The notes beneath the pieces were generated by a model. It did not search any database. It was not told where the DNA came from and saw only the letters and a list, made by a program, of their open reading frames with translations. The position numbers and the translations under genes were made by a program. 38,942 nucleotides of DNA, from NCBI RefSeq assembly GCF_009696445.1, contig NZ_VULZ01000019.1, positions 1 to 38,942 on the forward strand. Reading direction: 5' to 3'. Below are positions 1 through 7,787 of the stretch, piece after piece. Positions within the stretch are counted from its first letter, which is position 1; each line of letters opens with the position of its first letter. The DNA is from Porcincola intestinalis (GTDB taxonomy: Bacteria > Bacillota > Clostridia > Lachnospirales > Lachnospiraceae).

Positions 1-23
1 TTCCCCATGGACCGATTGGGAAT

Positions 24-54
24 AAAAAAACAGGGCGTAATGCCCCGTTTTTTT
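24..54. terminator. Bidirectional intrinsic terminator
   Basis: An A-run, a GC-rich stem (31-36 with 42-47, one mismatch, five-base loop) and a T-run make a symmetrical hairpin. Read on the minus strand it ends the AcrVA2-like gene, whose TAA stop lies in the A/T arm at 53-55. Confidence 0.8.
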
Positions 55-1120
55 ATTTTACCCTGTGGATCGTCACCGGCGCATCGCTGCCATCTTCGGC
101 ATTGACGAAGATCGGCGGGATCCACTTTACCACCAGCTCTCGGGATGCCTCGTCGTTCCTGTGCCCGGTCCAGAATGAATGGTAGTGCGCCCTGCGGATG
201 TGCGGCCGCTTCGGCGTGTGCGATCCTTCATGCGTGGATCCGCGCGTTACCTGATGTTCATGGTATTTTTTCAGCGCCGGACCGATCCGAATACCGACAT
301 CCCAGATATTAATCTTTTTGGCGGAAGGCTCGGATTTTTGCGGGGAAACAGGTTTTGCATCAGCGGGCTTCGGCTTCGCTGGCTTCCGTTCCCGAATGTC
401 GTTATCGGTTGAACAAATGTATACGACGATGGGCAGCAGCTCCTGAATCGCGGTCTTCGCGCTCTGGCGGGTAACGTCAACCCCCATCTTTTTGATGGGC
501 GTATTTATCAGTTTTTTATATTCCACTCCCAGAAATTCCAGTGAACGCTGGTTAGTCACATCCTCGTAGCGGTCAAATGCCTCACCAATTGTTTCGCAAT
601 TGATGTGCAGTGACAGCGGAAGAATGAACGACAGATCTGCTGATACTGGCAGCAGGCGAAGCTCATGCTCTCCGTTTTTGACATCGTATTCCAGCGTCAC
701 GAAAAAACCGTCGATCTTATGTCCGAATACAGATATATTTGCCGTTTGAACATAAAAGCTCTGATATGGAAGGCGATGCAGAATCTCCGTCGGGATCTTT
801 GTCGCCGGTTCCGAATCGATCAGCTCCCGTTCAAGATCAGCGTCCATTGCGTATACCTGCCGGGTTAATCGCCAGGGCGCAAGTGCGAATATTGATGAGA
901 TATCGAAAAACGCTTTCTCCGAAAAATCCGGAACCGGAGAATTTGTGACAATTGCTGATGCGGCGGCCATAGGCGCATAGCACCATTCCGGCCACTGCAT
1001 ATCTGGTTCACTCCCGCGTAGTGAATGAAAATATGCCATCTGCTCCCAGGCTTCAGGGTATTCGTCCTCTACTTTGCGCATCAGATCCAATGGAACGCAT
1101 CTGTATTTTTTCTTGCCCAT
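53..1120 (-). CDS. AcrVA2-like anti-CRISPR family protein
   Basis: A 355-residue soluble protein. Compared from memory with AcrVA2 of Moraxella bovoculi (about 322 residues), several blocks agree in order: an APWRLTRQVY-type segment near residue 85 (AWRNTLGIY in AcrVA2), an LPxxxxYV block, a GFF/GFW block, a LLPxxxxxC segment near 230, an IGxxLxxxxxxY segment, and the C-terminal KRPHIRRxHxHxxWxG signature followed by VxWxPxxFVN. AcrVA2 blocks Cas12a production by recognising the nascent Cas12a chain and causing loss of its mRNA. A Lys/Pro-rich linker at about 245-270 explains part of the extra length. The ATG has a strong GGAGGG site upstream (1125-1133). No cas12a, CRISPR array or Aca-type regulator is visible. 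The family call is strong; anti-Cas12a activity is inference, since many homologues lie in genomes where no such target is known. Confidence 0.8.
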   Translation of the reverse strand: MGKKKYRCVPLDLMRKVEDEYPEAWEQMAYFHSLRGSEPDMQWPEWCYAPMAAASAIVTNSPVPDFSEKAFFDISSIFALAPWRLTRQVYAMDADLERELIDSEPATKIPTEILHRLPYQSFYVQTANISVFGHKIDGFFVTLEYDVKNGEHELRLLPVSADLSFILPLSLHINCETIGEAFDRYEDVTNQRSLEFLGVEYKKLINTPIKKMGVDVTRQSAKTAIQELLPIVVYICSTDNDIRERKPAKPKPADAKPVSPQKSEPSAKKINIWDVGIRIGPALKKYHEHQVTRGSTHEGSHTPKRPHIRRAHYHSFWTGHRNDEASRELVVKWIPPIFVNAEDGSDAPVTIHRVK

Positions 1121-1146
1121 GATTATCCCTCCATCCTGTGATGATA

Positions 1147-1155
1147 ACTATAACA
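1147..1155 (-). promoter_or_regulatory. Extended -10 promoter of the AcrVA2-like gene
   Basis: On the minus strand TGTTATAGT (TGn plus TATAGT) lies 26 bases before the ATG. No good -35 is visible because that region is occupied by the upstream hairpin. The same extended -10 occurs at 21882-21890. Confidence 0.5.
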
Positions 1156-1156
1156 T

Positions 1157-1189
1157 AAAACAGGAACGGCGATCACCGTCCCTGTTTTT
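1157..1189. terminator. Symmetrical hairpin upstream of the AcrVA2-like gene
   Basis: AAAACAGG pairs with CCTGTTTT and ACGG with CCGT around a six-base loop, with one internal mismatch. T-runs follow in both directions. With the hairpin at 24-54 it isolates the gene from flanking transcription. Confidence 0.6.
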
Positions 1190-1280
1190 AGCAATTTTTT
1201 TAGCAAACTATATGCCAATATGGGTATTTATAGATTTTGCTGATTACAAAGCCCCAGTAAATACGCTACTATGCACACAT

Positions 1281-1409
1281 ATGCTATTTCGCAACAAGAC
1301 AGACGAGGGAACGGCAAAGGCGATCGAGGAGGATGTGCCGGCGTCCGCAGAGGAGACGGCGCAGGAGGCCATGGAGAACTGCCCGGTCGGTGCGATCGGA
1401 CAGGTTTGA
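1281..1409 (+). pseudogene. 3' remnant of a ferredoxin gene
   Basis: The frame ending at TGA 1407-1409 encodes a tail with TDEGTAKAIEEDVP, then EEAQEA-like acidic sequence and ENCPVGAIGQV. This matches the end of small clostridial [4Fe-4S] ferredoxins, which close with a CPVGAI block carrying the last cluster cysteine. The N-terminal half with the CxxCxxC motif is missing: sequence before about 1285 is AT-richer and has no ferredoxin similarity. The open frame runs upstream to 1074 but that part overlaps the opposite-strand gene start and is not protein-like. I read it as a truncated gene whose 5' part was replaced when the left-hand AcrVA2-like segment arrived or a deletion occurred. Confidence 0.65.
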
Positions 1410-1621
1410 GAGACGCTTGATGGCTGGCCTTATGCTGAGCAGGAAGCTGACACGGCTTTCAGAGGTTGATCAATCCGGGGGTGCAGGAGCTGATCAGGAA
1501 ACTGATCAGGCTGACAGCGGTGTTGACAGCCGGCTGGAGAGCTGATAGGATAGCACCGTTCATCGGAGGGTAAGTTATTCGTCTGGAAATAACGAGCTGG
1601 ATAAGATGTCTGGTTGAGATA
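1410..1621. other. Intergenic stretch, no gene seen
   Basis: Between the ferredoxin remnant and the MATE gene there is no convincing reading frame. Short repeated CTGATCAG and GCTGATxAG words and a GACAGC...GCTG-type dyad lie around 1485-1545. They could be leftover gene or leader sequence; nothing firm can be assigned. Confidence 0.4.
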
Positions 1622-1646
1622 CCGGATTTCTTATCCGGCTTTTTTT
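1622..1646 (+). terminator. Intrinsic terminator before the MATE gene
   Basis: CCGGAT and ATCCGG form a six-pair stem with a TTCTT loop, followed at once by a seven-T run. It would stop rightward transcription from the ferredoxin-remnant side. Confidence 0.75.
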
Positions 1647-1699
1647 GTGAAGGCGACCGCACATCATCGAGTGCGGGATTGACGGAAAGAAGACCTGAT

Positions 1700-3058
1700 A
1701 TGGAAAAGAGAATCGATTTTACGAGCGGCAGAATCGTTGGCCCGCTTCTGAAATTTGCAGGCCCTGTCCTTCTGGCTTTGTTTCTGCAGGCGATGTACGG
1801 GGCAGTGGACCTCCTGATTGTCGGGAAATTCGCAAGCTCTGCGGATGTGTCAGCAGTTTCAACCGGATCCCAGATTATGATGACGATCACCAACATTCTC
1901 AGCAGCCTGTGTATGGGCATGACGATTCTGCTGGGGCAGAAGATCGGGGAAAAGCGTGCGGAGGAGGGAGGCAGGATTGTCGGAAGCGGTCTTGTGATGT
2001 TTCTGACGGTCGGAATCGTGCTGAGCTTCGTCCTGCCGCTCCTGGCGCCGCAGCTTGCCGGCATTATGCATGCCCCGGAGGCGGCCTATGACCTGACGGT
2101 GCAGTATATTCGGATCTGCGGCGGCGGGGCTGTCGTGATCATCGCCTACAATCTGATCGGCGGTATTTTCAGAGGACTGGGAGACTCCAACACGCCGCTT
2201 GTGACGGTGCTGATTGCATGCATCTTCAATATCGCAGGAGATTTGACGCTTGTGGCAGGCTTCCACATGGGAACCGCAGGAGCGGCCATCGCGACGGTAG
2301 CGGCCCAGCTCATCAGTGTGGTGATTTCGTATATCCTGATATCAAAGAAAACACTCCCATTCGAATTCCGGAGAAAGATGGTCCGGTGGGACGGCCGGAT
2401 CATCCGGCGGATACTGATTTTAGGAACACCCATCGCAGTACAGGATTTTCTTGTCGGTGTCTCTTTCCTGGTCATCCTTGCGATCGTCAACTCGATCGGT
2501 CTGACAGAGTCCGCCGGGGTCGGCGTGGCTGAAAAGGTCTGCGCATTCATCATGCTGGTACCGTCAGCGTTCATGCAGTCCATGTCGGCATTTGTCGCGC
2601 AGAACCGGGGCGCCGGAAAGATGGACAGAGCGATGAAGGGGTTCCGATCGGCAGTCGGGATTTCGTTCGCCTTCGGTGCCCTGATGTTCTATCTCGCCTT
2701 TTTCCACGGCGATCTTCTGTCGGGAATCTTCTCAAAAGACAGACAGGTGATTCTGGCCTCGGCGGACTATCTGAAGGCGTACGCAGTGGACTGCCTGCTG
2801 ACGTGCTTTCTTTTCTGCTTCATCGGCTTCTACAATGGAATGGGAAGGACGTCCTTCGTCATGATGCAGGGCATTCTTGGTGCATTCGCGGTACGCGTTC
2901 CGGTTTCATATCTCATGAGCAGGCAGACGCCCGTTTCGCTGTTCCATATCGGGCTGGCAACACCCTGTTCAACCGCTGTGCAGATCACGCTGTGCTTTAT
3001 CTATCTGTGGCTTCTGCGCCGCCCCGGCAGAGCGACATCCGACAGAAGCTTTCTGTAA
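1700..3058 (+). CDS. MATE family multidrug/metabolite exporter
   Basis: A 452-residue integral membrane protein with about twelve hydrophobic segments. The N-terminal MEKRIDFTSGRIVGPLLKFAG block and the following LFLQAMYGAVDLLIVGKF segment are typical of the MatE fold of DinF/NorM-like exporters, which drive solutes out with a Na+ or H+ gradient. The pseudo-repeat structure expected of the family is visible: two LGxPIA/LKFAGP-type starts, near residues 15 and 235. The ATG at 1700 is preferred to an upstream TTG in frame because GGAAAGAAG lies seven bases before it. The gene stands alone between a terminator and a convergent regulator. Substrate cannot be told. Confidence 0.9.
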   Translation: MEKRIDFTSGRIVGPLLKFAGPVLLALFLQAMYGAVDLLIVGKFASSADVSAVSTGSQIMMTITNILSSLCMGMTILLGQKIGEKRAEEGGRIVGSGLVMFLTVGIVLSFVLPLLAPQLAGIMHAPEAAYDLTVQYIRICGGGAVVIIAYNLIGGIFRGLGDSNTPLVTVLIACIFNIAGDLTLVAGFHMGTAGAAIATVAAQLISVVISYILISKKTLPFEFRRKMVRWDGRIIRRILILGTPIAVQDFLVGVSFLVILAIVNSIGLTESAGVGVAEKVCAFIMLVPSAFMQSMSAFVAQNRGAGKMDRAMKGFRSAVGISFAFGALMFYLAFFHGDLLSGIFSKDRQVILASADYLKAYAVDCLLTCFLFCFIGFYNGMGRTSFVMMQGILGAFAVRVPVSYLMSRQTPVSLFHIGLATPCSTAVQITLCFIYLWLLRRPGRATSDRSFL

Positions 3059-3064
3059 GGGTTT

Positions 3065-3077
3065 CCCGCCTTGCGGG
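3065..3077. terminator. Weak hairpin between convergent genes
   Basis: CCCGC and GCGGG form a five-pair stem seven bases after the MATE stop. Only a poor T-rich stretch follows, so terminator function is uncertain. Confidence 0.3.
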
Positions 3078-3170
3078 TTCCGTTCATCAACTGGCCCGGC
3101 TGGCTGAGCCTGCATAACACATTCTGTGAGGGTGTAGGAATCCCCCCCGGACGAGCAGGAGACCGTTTTG

Positions 3171-3824
3171 TTACATGGCATGCAGCTCCCGGCAGAGGGA
3201 GGTCCGGTTGACGTTCAGATAGCGCGCCAGCTCGGACTTGTTCATCGGGAGCGTAACGGTGCTGCCCTGGATGGACAGCCCGCGGGATGCCCCTGCCTTC
3301 GAATCTCCTGTCAGCTGAAGCCTCAGAAAAGACAGCAGCTTGTCCCTCAGGGTATCTCTCGAAAGAATGTCGATTTTCTGCATCAGCGCCAGGTTCTTTC
3401 GGGACAGCAGCTCATACAGGTTGGATACAAGTGTTTCGTGGAAGACACATCGGTTGCTGCACGTATGGAGCGTCTTTGCAAGCGGCAGGCAGAGCACCTG
3501 CGAGGAGCGGGCGGCGAGAAATGAAACGCTGGTGACCGGAGAATGCCGCAGAGCGAAGGATTCACCAAACAGCTCCCCGGGCTGGATGTAGGTCAGAATG
3601 GAGCGGTGACCTTCCTGGTCTTCCTTGAGCATGAAGATGCAGCCCGACATCAGGACGCAGACATGCGCCATCAGTTCATCATCCAGAACCGCATATTCTT
3701 TTCTTCTGTATTCGCGCACGAATGCTCCCAGGCAGGTGAGCATCGGGCGGATATCATTTCGATCAATCTGATCAAAAAGCGGTAGCTCCATCAGCTGTTG
3801 GTCCTGAATTTCAGCTAATTCCAT
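3171..3824 (-). CDS. Crp/Fnr family regulator, C-terminus truncated
   Basis: Starts at MELAEIQD with AAAGG ten bases upstream; 217 residues. The N-terminal part is a cyclic-nucleotide-binding-like beta barrel (GCIFMLKEDQEGH...QPGELFGES) and the C-terminal part a helix-turn-helix (NKSELARYLNVNRTSLCRELHAM). No N-terminal cysteine set for an Fnr iron-sulfur cluster is seen. The protein stops at TAA immediately after RELHAM, just where the wing of the DNA-binding domain should begin. Beyond the stop the same frame reads QNGLLLVRG, and removing one G from a seven-G run (3142-3148 on the plus strand as C) continues as DSYTLTE, a normal wing/terminus. The gene thus carries a nonsense codon plus a homopolymer shift. 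It is divergent from the ABC importer/asr run and probably controlled it; present DNA-binding ability is uncertain. Confidence 0.85.
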   Translation of the reverse strand: MELAEIQDQQLMELPLFDQIDRNDIRPMLTCLGAFVREYRRKEYAVLDDELMAHVCVLMSGCIFMLKEDQEGHRSILTYIQPGELFGESFALRHSPVTSVSFLAARSSQVLCLPLAKTLHTCSNRCVFHETLVSNLYELLSRKNLALMQKIDILSRDTLRDKLLSFLRLQLTGDSKAGASRGLSIQGSTVTLPMNKSELARYLNVNRTSLCRELHAM

Positions 3825-3864
3825 AAATTTCGAACCTTTTTTTCGTGAGATTTTATTTTGACGG

Positions 3865-3882
3865 GTGTTCCATATGCAACAC
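3865..3882. promoter_or_regulatory. Candidate operator palindrome of the Crp-type regulator
   Basis: GTGTTCCATATGCAACAC is an 18-bp inverted repeat with a single mismatched pair (positions 6 and 13). It lies in the divergent spacer. On the minus strand it covers TTGCAT (3874-3879), a possible -35 that is 18 bases from TAAAAT, which suggests autoregulation. The lipoprotein gene starts about 85 bases to the right. Confidence 0.5.
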
Positions 3883-3966
3883 TTTCTATCATGGCACAAT
3901 CTAAAATGAAAGTAAATGTGTCTTTACAGGTGTTTGTTAATGTTTTGACGACTGGAGAGAAAATCT

Positions 3967-4905
3967 ATGGACAAAAGGTTCAGGCACACGATAATCAGCA
4001 TGATGACAGCGGTCGTCTTTCTGGCTTCGCTGCCATTGACGGGCTGTGTTTTTGCCGGAGACAGCCCGATGGCGGATGGAACGGACGCATCTTCCCGGAA
4101 GGCGCCGAAACGCGTCGTGGCGCTGTCCCGCTCCATCGGGGATCTCTGGCTGCTTGCAGGCGGTACGCTGTCAGGCATTACCAGTGACGGGCTGGACCTG
4201 AGTGGCATTACAAAGGACTGTGTATCGGTCGGGACCATCAGTGCGCCGAACGCAGAAGCCATCATGGAACTGCAGCCGGATGAGGTTCTGGCGACAGAGG
4301 AGATCCCCGCCCAGAAGAAGGTTGTTGAGACTCTTACGTCCGCCGGTATTTCCTGCCGGGACGTAAGCGTGAACAGCTTCACGGACTATGAGCAGATTAT
4401 GAAGAAGTTCACGGAATTGACCGGGCGGCAGGATCTTTACACGTCGAACGTGGAGGAGGTGGCAGAGGCCATCGACGAGCTCAGAGATTCCGCCCCGGCT
4501 GCGGTCAGGGGAAAGAGCTTCCTGCTGATCCGGGCCTCCGCGGCGAAGACGAAGGCGCTGAAGGATGATCATTTTGTGGCAGCGATGCTGACAGATCTCG
4601 GGCTGGTCAATGTCGCGGCGGATGACAGCAGCCTGGATGACCTCAGTCTTGAGTGGATCGTCGAAAAAGACCCAGCATACATCTTCATCGTCACACAGGG
4701 CAGCGTCAAGGAAGCCAATGAGGCCTTCAAGGAGAGTTTCCTGAGCCAGCCGGCATGGAACCAGCTGTCCGCTGTCAGGGGACGCAGGCTCTTCATCCTG
4801 GAGAAAGATCTGTTTCAGTACAAGCCGAACAATCGCTGGGCGCAGGCCTATCAGGTTCTGCTTGATGATCTGACAGATGGTGTTGAAGGAAGCACGGAAG
4901 GGTGA
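3967..4905 (+). CDS. ABC importer substrate-binding lipoprotein (iron/cobalamin type)
   Basis: A 312-residue lipoprotein with a signal peptide ending in the lipobox LTGC (Cys27). The mature part has the FepB/BtuF/TroA-type pattern: KRVVALSRSIGDLWLLAGG, VSVGTISAPNAEAIMELQPDEVLATEE, and a C-terminal LSAVRGRRLFIL block. These bind siderophore, haem or cobalamin in related systems. GGAGAG sits seven bases before the ATG. It is first in a run with a FecCD permease and an ATPase, then asrABC. The ligand is not deducible; a link with siroheme or iron supply for the sulfite reductase is only suggested by position. Confidence 0.85.
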   Translation: MDKRFRHTIISMMTAVVFLASLPLTGCVFAGDSPMADGTDASSRKAPKRVVALSRSIGDLWLLAGGTLSGITSDGLDLSGITKDCVSVGTISAPNAEAIMELQPDEVLATEEIPAQKKVVETLTSAGISCRDVSVNSFTDYEQIMKKFTELTGRQDLYTSNVEEVAEAIDELRDSAPAAVRGKSFLLIRASAAKTKALKDDHFVAAMLTDLGLVNVAADDSSLDDLSLEWIVEKDPAYIFIVTQGSVKEANEAFKESFLSQPAWNQLSAVRGRRLFILEKDLFQYKPNNRWAQAYQVLLDDLTDGVEGSTEG

Positions 4906-4932
4906 AATTGACGGGCGGAAGAGAGGAGAAGG

Positions 4933-5910
4933 ATGCATCGAAAGGATGTACACGAGCAGAACAAGGTGCCTTATGCCATTGCTGTCACAGCCGGGGCCCT
5001 GCTTACAGTGGGTTTCTGCCTGCTGTCCCTTTTCTATGGGAAGTCCGGGGATGAAGCGGTCTGGCATCAGATCCTCTGCTATGTACGGATTCCGAGAACA
5101 GCCGGCGCAGTCTTATGCGGAGCGGCGCTTGCTGTTTCCGGACTCCTTCTGCAGGAGGCGCTCCACAATCCGCTGGCTTCCCCATCGATCCTCGGGATCA
5201 ACAATGGAGCAGGCCTTTTCGTGCTTCTGGCATCGCTGCTGTTTCCGGGCATGGTGTACGCACGCTCTGTGATGGTCCTCTGCGGTGCGCTTCTGGCGAC
5301 CGGTCTGGTGTACCTGATCGCGATATGCGCAGGCTTCAGCAAAACGATGATCATTCTTTCAGGGGTGGCAGTATCCGCCCTGATGAGCGCGGGGATCAAT
5401 GGCATCATCACATTTTTTCCGGAATCGGTTGCGGACAAGGCGGCCTTCAGTCTGGGCGGCTTGTCCGGCGTGACCTGGCCGGTGCTTGCCCTTGCGGGGG
5501 CACTGATCATGCCCTGCCTGCTGGGCGGTCTGTTCCTGAGCCGGGGAATTGATCTGTTTGCACTGGGGGATGAGACGGCGCACAGCCTGGGGCTGAATGT
5601 GAAGAGGCATCGCTGTCTCACCATTCTGGCGGCAGCCGTCCTTGCCGGGGCGGCGGTCTGCGTCGGCGGACTGATCAGCTTCCTGGGCCTGATTATCCCG
5701 AATCTGATCAGAAGAGTCTTCTCACAGGATCTGACAACGTCCGGAAGCCTGCTGCTGTGTGTGCTCTATGGAAGTGCGCTGCTCCTTGCAGCTGACTTTC
5801 TGGGGAGAAGACTGCTGTATCCGTACGAGCTGCCTGTCGGACTTCTGATCAGTCTGCTCGGCGCACCCTTCTTCATCGGAATGCTGATTCACAGAAAGCG
5901 TGGCATATGA
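4933..5910 (+). CDS. FecCD-type ABC permease
   Basis: A 325-residue polytopic protein of the BtuC/FepD/FhuB family. Family blocks are visible: RIPRTAGAVLCGAALAVSGLLLQEALHNPLASPSILGINNGAG near residues 50-95, GLISFLGLIIPNLIRR near 240-260, and the end motif LPVGLLISLLGAPFFI. About nine to ten membrane segments are expected, and the protein works as a dimer with the ATPase. GAGGAG precedes the ATG by five bases. Its TGA overlaps the ATG of the ATPase gene by four bases, implying translational coupling. Confidence 0.92.
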   Translation: MHRKDVHEQNKVPYAIAVTAGALLTVGFCLLSLFYGKSGDEAVWHQILCYVRIPRTAGAVLCGAALAVSGLLLQEALHNPLASPSILGINNGAGLFVLLASLLFPGMVYARSVMVLCGALLATGLVYLIAICAGFSKTMIILSGVAVSALMSAGINGIITFFPESVADKAAFSLGGLSGVTWPVLALAGALIMPCLLGGLFLSRGIDLFALGDETAHSLGLNVKRHRCLTILAAAVLAGAAVCVGGLISFLGLIIPNLIRRVFSQDLTTSGSLLLCVLYGSALLLAADFLGRRLLYPYELPVGLLISLLGAPFFIGMLIHRKRGI

Positions 5911-6671
5911 TCCGGATTCAATCATTTTCAGCCGGGTACGGCGCAGGTGCGTTCGGAATTGAAATCGAAGATCTTACCCTCAAAAGAGGGGAGATCACAA
6001 CTCTGATCGGGGAAAATGGATGCGGCAAGTCTACCTTTCTGAAATCGCTGGCGGGCATTCTCCCTTACCGGGGGCATGCGCTTATGGACGGGGAGGAGAT
6101 TGCGGACCTTTCCCCTAAGGCGAGGGCGCAGCGGCTTGCCTATCTTCCGCAGAGTCTTCCGGCCCCGCGCATGACGGTGCGAACGCTCGTTTCGCACGGC
6201 TGCTTCAGCCGGGCGGGCATCACAAATGTGCTGAGTGAGGCAGACCTGAGAGGCATAGAGACGGCACTCCGGGAGACGGATATGACGCCACTCTCGGACC
6301 GCCTGCTTGGAAAGCTGTCCGGGGGAGAGAGGCAGCGCGCTTATCTGGCCATGATCCTGGCGCAGGACCCGGACTACCTGCTGGTAGATGAGGGAACCTC
6401 CAGCATGGATATCGCGCATCGGAGAAAGACAATGGAGCTTTTCGGCAGGCTGACGCAGCGCGGGAAGAGCGTGGTGACCGTCTCCCATGACCTGCCGCTG
6501 AGCTTCAGCATCAGCAGCCACATTTTCATCATGAAATGCGGGAAAGTTGTGCTTTCAGGGACACCGGAGGAGCTGGCGGATCAGCCGGAGCGCCTGCGGG
6601 AGATTCTGGGCATCGCCCTGGCACCGTCCCGAACCGATGAGGCTCTCTACGCCTACGAACTGATTCGGTGA
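5907..6671 (+). CDS. ABC importer ATPase (FecE/BtuD type)
   Basis: A 254-residue ATPase with Walker A GENGCGKS (about residues 36-43), Q-loop region LPQSLPAPRMTV, signature LSGGERQRAYLAMILAQ, Walker B YLLVDEGTSSMD and H-loop VSHDL. The Walker B aspartate is followed by the catalytic glutamate (DEG). It pairs with the preceding permease, whose stop codon overlaps its start. It ends about 90 bases before asrA. Confidence 0.93.
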   Translation: MIRIQSFSAGYGAGAFGIEIEDLTLKRGEITTLIGENGCGKSTFLKSLAGILPYRGHALMDGEEIADLSPKARAQRLAYLPQSLPAPRMTVRTLVSHGCFSRAGITNVLSEADLRGIETALRETDMTPLSDRLLGKLSGGERQRAYLAMILAQDPDYLLVDEGTSSMDIAHRRKTMELFGRLTQRGKSVVTVSHDLPLSFSISSHIFIMKCGKVVLSGTPEELADQPERLREILGIALAPSRTDEALYAYELIR

Positions 6672-6697
6672 CGCTGCCTGACAGACAGAGGCTTCAT

Positions 6698-6716
6698 GCG
6701 CCGCCACAGACGGCGC
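6698..6716 (+). other. Intercistronic hairpin before asrA
   Basis: GCGCCG and CGGCGC make a six-pair stem with a seven-base loop between the ATPase and asrA. There is no T-run, so it is more likely an mRNA processing or stability element than a terminator. Confidence 0.35.
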
Positions 6717-6760
6717 TGAAACATATCGATACTGGTCGATCCATCACAGGAGGAATATCT

Positions 6761-7786
6761 ATGGGCTATGTGCTGACACAGGAGGGGTTTTCGGACGCGA
6801 TCTCGCAGCTCCGGAAAACCTATCGGATCTTTGCGCCGGTTCGGAAGAAAGGAGCAGGACGCTTTACCGACGTTGACGCCATACTGTATGACGAGGTGAA
6901 CGGAAGCGAGGAGATCGAGCTTCACGAAAAGTCGGATTATTCTGCCAAGGAGGTTCTGACACCCCTGTCGGAGACACTGTTCTACTTTACAGAAGGCGTC
7001 TGTAAGGAAGCCGATCTGGATACAAGGCCGGTTCTGCTGTTTCTGAGAAGCTGCGATCTGCAAGCCATGAAGCGGCAGGATCAGATCTATCTGGCGAACG
7101 GAATGGAAAAGGATTTCTTCTACCAGCGTCGCAGGGAGCTTGTTCATTACGTCCTGATCGGCTGCAGCCACAGCTTTGAGAACTGTTTCTGCGTGGACAT
7201 GAAGGCCAATGTCTCGGAGGACGGATACGCATTCTCGGTTGATGAAGCAGACGGGATGTACCGGATCAACGTGCTGGATGAGGGGTTGGATGCCGTCTTT
7301 TCCGCCGCAGCTACTTCGAAGGAAGAGGTTGTCCCGGCACATGTCACACAGAATGAGGTCCATGTCCGCGTTCCGGAGACGATCCCGGCGGAGATCATGA
7401 AGCACCCGCTGTGGGACGAGTATACGACCCGGTGCATCGGCTGCGGACGCTGCAATTTTGTCTGTCCGACCTGCACCTGCTTTACCATGCAGGATGTCTA
7501 TTACAGCGACAACGGGCGTGTCGGCGAGCGCCGGCGTGTGGGCAGCTCCTGCATGGTTGACGGCTATTCCAATGTAGCCGGAGGCGGCCAGTACCGGAAG
7601 ACCCAGGGAGAACGCATGCGGTTCAAGGTTCTTCACAAGATTCTGGACTTCAGGAAGCGGTTCGGCTATGACATGTGCGTCGGCTGCGGACGCTGTGACG
7701 ATGTCTGCGGCGAGTACATCAGCTACTCCAACATCATCAACAAGGTCGCCGATGCGGTGGATGCCATGGAAAAGGAGGGCAGATAA
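6761..7786 (+). CDS. asrA: Anaerobic sulfite reductase subunit A
   Basis: A 341-residue iron-sulfur protein. The C-terminal half has CIGCGRCNFVCPTCTC and later CVGCGRCDDVC, the two ferredoxin-type cluster motifs of AsrA, with GERRRVGSSCMVDGYSNVAGG between them. Salmonella AsrA is about 347 residues, so the length fits. The ATG at 6761 follows an AGGAGG-like site (CAGGAGGAATATCT); an open frame from 6668 in the ATPase end has no such site. AsrA passes electrons within the NADH-dependent AsrABC complex, which reduces sulfite to sulfide anaerobically in the cytoplasm. asrB starts two bases after its stop. Confidence 0.95.
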   Translation: MGYVLTQEGFSDAISQLRKTYRIFAPVRKKGAGRFTDVDAILYDEVNGSEEIELHEKSDYSAKEVLTPLSETLFYFTEGVCKEADLDTRPVLLFLRSCDLQAMKRQDQIYLANGMEKDFFYQRRRELVHYVLIGCSHSFENCFCVDMKANVSEDGYAFSVDEADGMYRINVLDEGLDAVFSAAATSKEEVVPAHVTQNEVHVRVPETIPAEIMKHPLWDEYTTRCIGCGRCNFVCPTCTCFTMQDVYYSDNGRVGERRRVGSSCMVDGYSNVAGGGQYRKTQGERMRFKVLHKILDFRKRFGYDMCVGCGRCDDVCGEYISYSNIINKVADAVDAMEKEGR

Positions 7787-7787
7787 G

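Noticed and set aside
1074-1409. A 111-residue plus-strand frame as an intact gene
   Set aside because: Its first two thirds overlap the opposite gene start and intergenic hairpin and are not protein-like; only the end is ferredoxin-like.
3171-3824. Fnr-type oxygen sensor
   Set aside because: The N-terminal cysteine cluster of Fnr proteins is missing; only the general Crp/Fnr fold can be claimed.
53-3824. Complete prophage at the left edge
   Set aside because: Apart from the AcrVA2-like cassette no phage structural, integrase or lysis gene is visible; the Crp-type and MATE genes are ordinary chromosomal genes.
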